A stretch of DNA of 32,643 nt from Thermoplasmata archaeon (GTDB lineage: Archaea; Thermoplasmatota; Thermoplasmata; Methanomassiliicoccales; Methanomethylophilaceae). The translations under genes and the position numbers were made by a program. Where the stretch lies: contig SUST01000015.1 of the NCBI GenBank assembly GCA_015063285.1, positions 1 to 32,643 of the forward strand. The letters run 5' to 3'. Below, in pieces: positions 30,646-32,643 of this stretch; position 1 is the first letter of the stretch, and every line of letters begins with the position of its first letter. Under the pieces are notes generated by a model. That model ran no database searches and had not been told where the DNA came from. It worked only from the letters and a program-made list of their open reading frames with translations.

Positions 30646-31404
30646 TCAATCATCTCCCGTTTCGAAACCGGACATAAGCGAATCGCATATGTATCTCACG
30701 GTCTCGCGGCGGCTCTTTAAACTATCGTAATCACTAATCACTTTATGAATTGTATCCTCGTCGCCGCGAAGCTCCAAAACGAATTGGATAATGTTCTCGA
30801 GGGCACGGGTCATCTCATCCGAGATGGGTACTGTAGCTTTGCATGAGGTGCGCGAAAGAGGATTCAGATCGATGGAAATAACCACCTTTCCCATGGATAC
30901 CAGCGCTTCAGCGCGGTCGCCGTCCTCTATGGGGACGATTATCACATCGCTGTCGAAGATCCCTTCCTTGGTGCACAGTGCACGGTCGTGATTGAGACCC
31001 TGTATCCTGCAGTCGGGCTCACGCCCGAGGACGTGCTCCGCACCCTTGGATTCCAGATAGGATATCAGTCCCTCCATCCTCTCGGGGGTCCTGTGGAAGA
31101 GGTTGACCTCCATCTTCGCCGGGATCGCTTTGGCCAGAGCTATTAGGTTCTCCGGGTCCAATGCAGCGGCGTTGCCGTTCACGCAGACGACCGGGTTCTT
31201 CGCTTTCAGAAGGTAGGCCGCAGCCACCTTCTCCGCTTCCAGTGCGGGAGGTATGCTCTTCTCGCCCATCAGATAGTCGTAGGCCTCTCCCCTTCCGTGG
31301 GAGATCAGTCCCGTAGGGGTGACCAGACCTTCTTCGACCATATGGGCCAGGCGCTCCCTTGTCATCAGCGATTTGTATCTTGGATGGTCCTTGGGTATAT
31401 CCAT
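30646..31404 (-). CDS. 4-phosphopantoate--beta-alanine ligase (archaeal phosphopantothenate synthetase)
   Basis: A 252-residue protein of the archaeal-only phosphopantothenate synthetase family, which joins 4-phosphopantoate and beta-alanine with ATP in CoA synthesis. Landmarks are IPKDHPRYKSLMTRERLA, GLVTPTGLISHGRGEAYDYL, VCVNGNAAALDPENL, NLFHRTPERM and the C-terminal IDLNPLSRTS. The ATG at 31404 is preferred over the GTG at 31428 because GGAG lies about 10 bases upstream and the protein then starts at the conserved MDIPKDHPRY. It is the first gene of the five-gene minus-strand operon. Confidence 0.92.
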   Translation of the reverse strand: MDIPKDHPRYKSLMTRERLAHMVEEGLVTPTGLISHGRGEAYDYLMGEKSIPPALEAEKVAAAYLLKAKNPVVCVNGNAAALDPENLIALAKAIPAKMEVNLFHRTPERMEGLISYLESKGAEHVLGREPDCRIQGLNHDRALCTKEGIFDSDVIIVPIEDGDRAEALVSMGKVVISIDLNPLSRTSCKATVPISDEMTRALENIIQFVLELRGDEDTIHKVISDYDSLKSRRETVRYICDSLMSGFETGDD

Positions 31405-31510
31405 TGAAATCTTTCTCCGATTGAACACATTATTTCCCTATCGTAGATAAACATGTACCGATACCATCCTCTTGCTGGCTGTACAGTAGCAGATATCGAT
31501 TATGAATATA

Positions 31511-31565
31511 CATCAATTGATGATGAATTATCAGCAAATATCTATATATTTTCATCATATGCTGA
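31511..31565. promoter_or_regulatory. interleaved inverted repeats around the RelB-PemK promoter
   Basis: CATCAATTGATG (31511-31522) is a perfect palindrome. ATGATGAA (31520-31527) pairs with TTCATCAT (31551-31558), and TCAGCA (31531-31536) with TGCTGA (31560-31565), so two inverted repeats interleave across the TATA element TCTATATATT (31541-31550). The TATA box is 25 bp from the ATG at 31571, implying a leaderless message. This is a likely autoregulatory operator. Confidence 0.55.
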
Positions 31566-31570
31566 TTATT

Positions 31571-31855
31571 ATGAAAGAAGCGAGTATAACGGTACGGATC
31601 AGTCCAGAATTCAAACAGAAGTGTGACAGTCTGTTTAATCAGCTTGGGATGAATACATCTGCTGCTATCAGTATATTCCTCCATCAAGCGGTCAGAGATC
31701 AATCAATGCCGTTCACCCCTTCCCTCAGAACACTGGACCAGGACGGTATCGCATCCAAACTGCCGGTCGTAGGGCGCTTCGATGAATCAGGGAACACGAT
31801 TCTCCCTTCCGAACTGGACAACCCGGAAGATGATGTATACGAACAGCTCCTGTAA
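31571..31855 (+). CDS. RelB/DinJ-type antitoxin
   Basis: A 94-residue antitoxin with a ribbon-helix-helix N-terminus (ASITVRISPEFKQKCDSLFN, then MNTSAAISIFLHQAVRDQSMPF) of RelB/DinJ type and a polar C-terminal tail. The ATG at 31571 fits a leaderless message. The toxin start lies inside its last 26 bases. It is related in plan to the antitoxin at 21772, but is paired with a different toxin fold. Confidence 0.83.
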   Translation: MKEASITVRISPEFKQKCDSLFNQLGMNTSAAISIFLHQAVRDQSMPFTPSLRTLDQDGIASKLPVVGRFDESGNTILPSELDNPEDDVYEQLL

Positions 31856-32183
31856 ATTCAGAAAATGGGATGTTTGGCTGGCCGACGTAAGATTTGAAAG
31901 CGATCCCAGCAAAAGCAAGATCAGACCTGTGGCCATCATCGAAGAAAAGGAAGTCTATGTGCTGTCTGTGCAGATAACATCCCACGAACCTCGCAAATTC
32001 CTTGAGGGAGAATACCAGATACAGTTTTGGGAATATGCTGGATTGGTGAAACCTTCAACTCTTCAATTAGGGCAGTTGATCAAAATCAAAGAAAAACACC
32101 TCCTAAAAAGAATCGGAAGGCTTCATGATATCGATATCAGGAATATCTTGGAGATTCTGCGTGAAAGCATTGTCGCGAACTGA
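31833..32183 (+). CDS. PemK/MazF-like toxin
   Basis: A 116-residue protein with the start of the PemK/MazF fold: RKWDVWLADVRFE, then SKSKIRPVAIIEEKEVYVLSVQITSHEPR, where the K-x-RP-V motif after the first strand is typical. It is followed by LVKPSTLQLGQLIKIKEK and a C-terminal helix. Family members are sequence-specific mRNA endonucleases. In-frame ATGs at 31830 and 31833 both lie in the antitoxin end, behind CCGGAAG. Antitoxin family RelB/DinJ with a PemK/MazF-like toxin is a mixed pairing. Confidence 0.75.
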   Translation: MYTNSSCKFRKWDVWLADVRFESDPSKSKIRPVAIIEEKEVYVLSVQITSHEPRKFLEGEYQIQFWEYAGLVKPSTLQLGQLIKIKEKHLLKRIGRLHDIDIRNILEILRESIVAN

Positions 32184-32198
32184 TGTGTCCCGATGGGA

Positions 32199-32206
32199 TT
32201 ATTTAA
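32199..32206 (+). promoter_or_regulatory. TATA box of the TrmJ-like gene
   Basis: TTATTTAA is centred about 26 bp upstream of the ATG at 32228, which suggests a leaderless message. Confidence 0.4.
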
Positions 32207-32227
32207 TCGGTGGTCCTGTCACAGACT

Positions 32228-32643
32228 ATGCCCGAGATCCGTGTGGTGGTTGTCGGTCCCAAATACGAAGGGAACGTAGGTGCGATAGCAAGGTCAATGG
32301 CCAACTTCGACATGAAGGAGCTCTATCTGGTCAACCCCTGCGAGCTGGGGGACGATGCGTACCGCAGATCCAAGCACGGAGCGGATATCCTCGATACCGC
32401 GGTCATCTGTAACACTCTGGAAGAAGCAACACAAGACTGCTTCCTCGTCGTGGGTACCAGCGGTGTCGTCACCAAGGGGGACAGCAACTACACACGCGTA
32501 CCGATGCCCGTCAGGGAGTTCGCTGAACACTGCAGAGGGTACACAGAGAAGATAGCCGTCGTATTCGGAAGGGAGGACATCGGACTTCTCCAGGAGGAGC
32601 TGAACTACTGCGATGTCCTGATAACCATCCCCGCCAGCGAGGA
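32228..32643 (+). CDS. SpoU/TrmJ-type RNA 2'-O-methyltransferase (5' part)
   Basis: The first 138 codons are open to the window edge, so the gene is truncated by the window. The product starts MPEIRVVVVGPKYEGNVGAIARSM; N-x-GA-x-AR is SPOUT motif 1. KELYLVNPCELGD and VVFGREDIGL follow, the latter being the SpoU S-adenosylmethionine-binding knot region. This fits archaeal TrmJ, which methylates position 32 of tRNA, though other SpoU rRNA/tRNA enzymes are possible. The ATG follows a TATA box at leaderless distance. Confidence 0.88.
   Translation, partial: MPEIRVVVVGPKYEGNVGAIARSMANFDMKELYLVNPCELGDDAYRRSKHGADILDTAVICNTLEEATQDCFLVVGTSGVVTKGDSNYTRVPMPVREFAEHCRGYTEKIAVVFGREDIGLLQEELNYCDVLITIPASE

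Overview
The window reads as a chromosome segment of a methanogenic archaeon, most likely a host-associated member of the Methanomassiliicoccales. That is an inference from gene content: archaeal PriS/PriL primase, ribosomal protein LX, prefoldin alpha and FtsY in a row, GMP synthase split into two subunits, archaeal-type phosphopantothenate synthetase, a corrinoid protein with a UroD-type CoM methyltransferase, Sel1 repeats and several toxin-antitoxin pairs. Nearly all stop codons I checked are TGA, with a few TAA. TAG appears as a terminator of a recognisable gene once. This fits a lineage known to use UAG for pyrrolysine, although no pyl gene lies here.

Layout. 1-316: a possible gene tail, then a 10-bp-period repeat array. 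317-2945: an AlbA_2/ATP-binding regulator and a convergent DUF234-type ATPase. 3130-8290: purE and the GMP synthase ATP-pyrophosphatase subunit, two DUF4143-type ATPases, then the GMP synthase glutaminase subunit. 8359-12882: a YgbA-like Cys-rich protein, and on the minus strand a CoM methyltransferase, corrinoid protein, MFS transporter, HTH_10 regulator and zinc ribbon. 13046-17412: Sel1 protein, a structured intergenic region, priS, and the LX-pfdA-ftsY operon. 17414-22382: M20 peptidase, an AbiE antitoxin with a decayed toxin carrying two in-frame TAG codons, malic enzyme, and a RelB/RelE pair. 22400-27281: radical SAM protein, beta carbonic anhydrase, priL and a second DUF234-type ATPase. 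27295-31404: a tight five-gene minus-strand operon (phosphopantothenate synthetase, AdoHcy hydrolase, PfkB kinase, Fap7-like kinase, CDP-alcohol phosphotransferase). 31571-32643: RelB with a PemK/MazF toxin, then the start of a TrmJ/SpoU methyltransferase.

The most striking pattern is that all four ATPase genes (P-loop ATPase plus nuclease-like C-terminus) and the AlbA_2 gene carry their own short-repeat array immediately upstream. No two arrays share a sequence, but each is regularly spaced: a decamer every 10 bp (8 positions), twin palindromes 29 bp apart, an 18-mer every 34 bp (3 copies), an inverted repeat every 42 bp (3 copies) followed by a 16-mer every 33 bp (4 copies), and twin palindromes 28 bp apart. 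The arrays overlap or abut the predicted promoters. They look like private, self-specific operators or recognition sites for a family of orphan ATPases.

Other points of interest are the palindrome GAACATGTTC upstream of both the corrinoid gene and the MFS gene, an AdoHcy hydrolase/nucleoside kinase/Fap7-like kinase arrangement that could recycle adenosine to ADP, and a candidate structured RNA upstream of priS. All functional assignments come from reading the translations and motifs. No database search was run.
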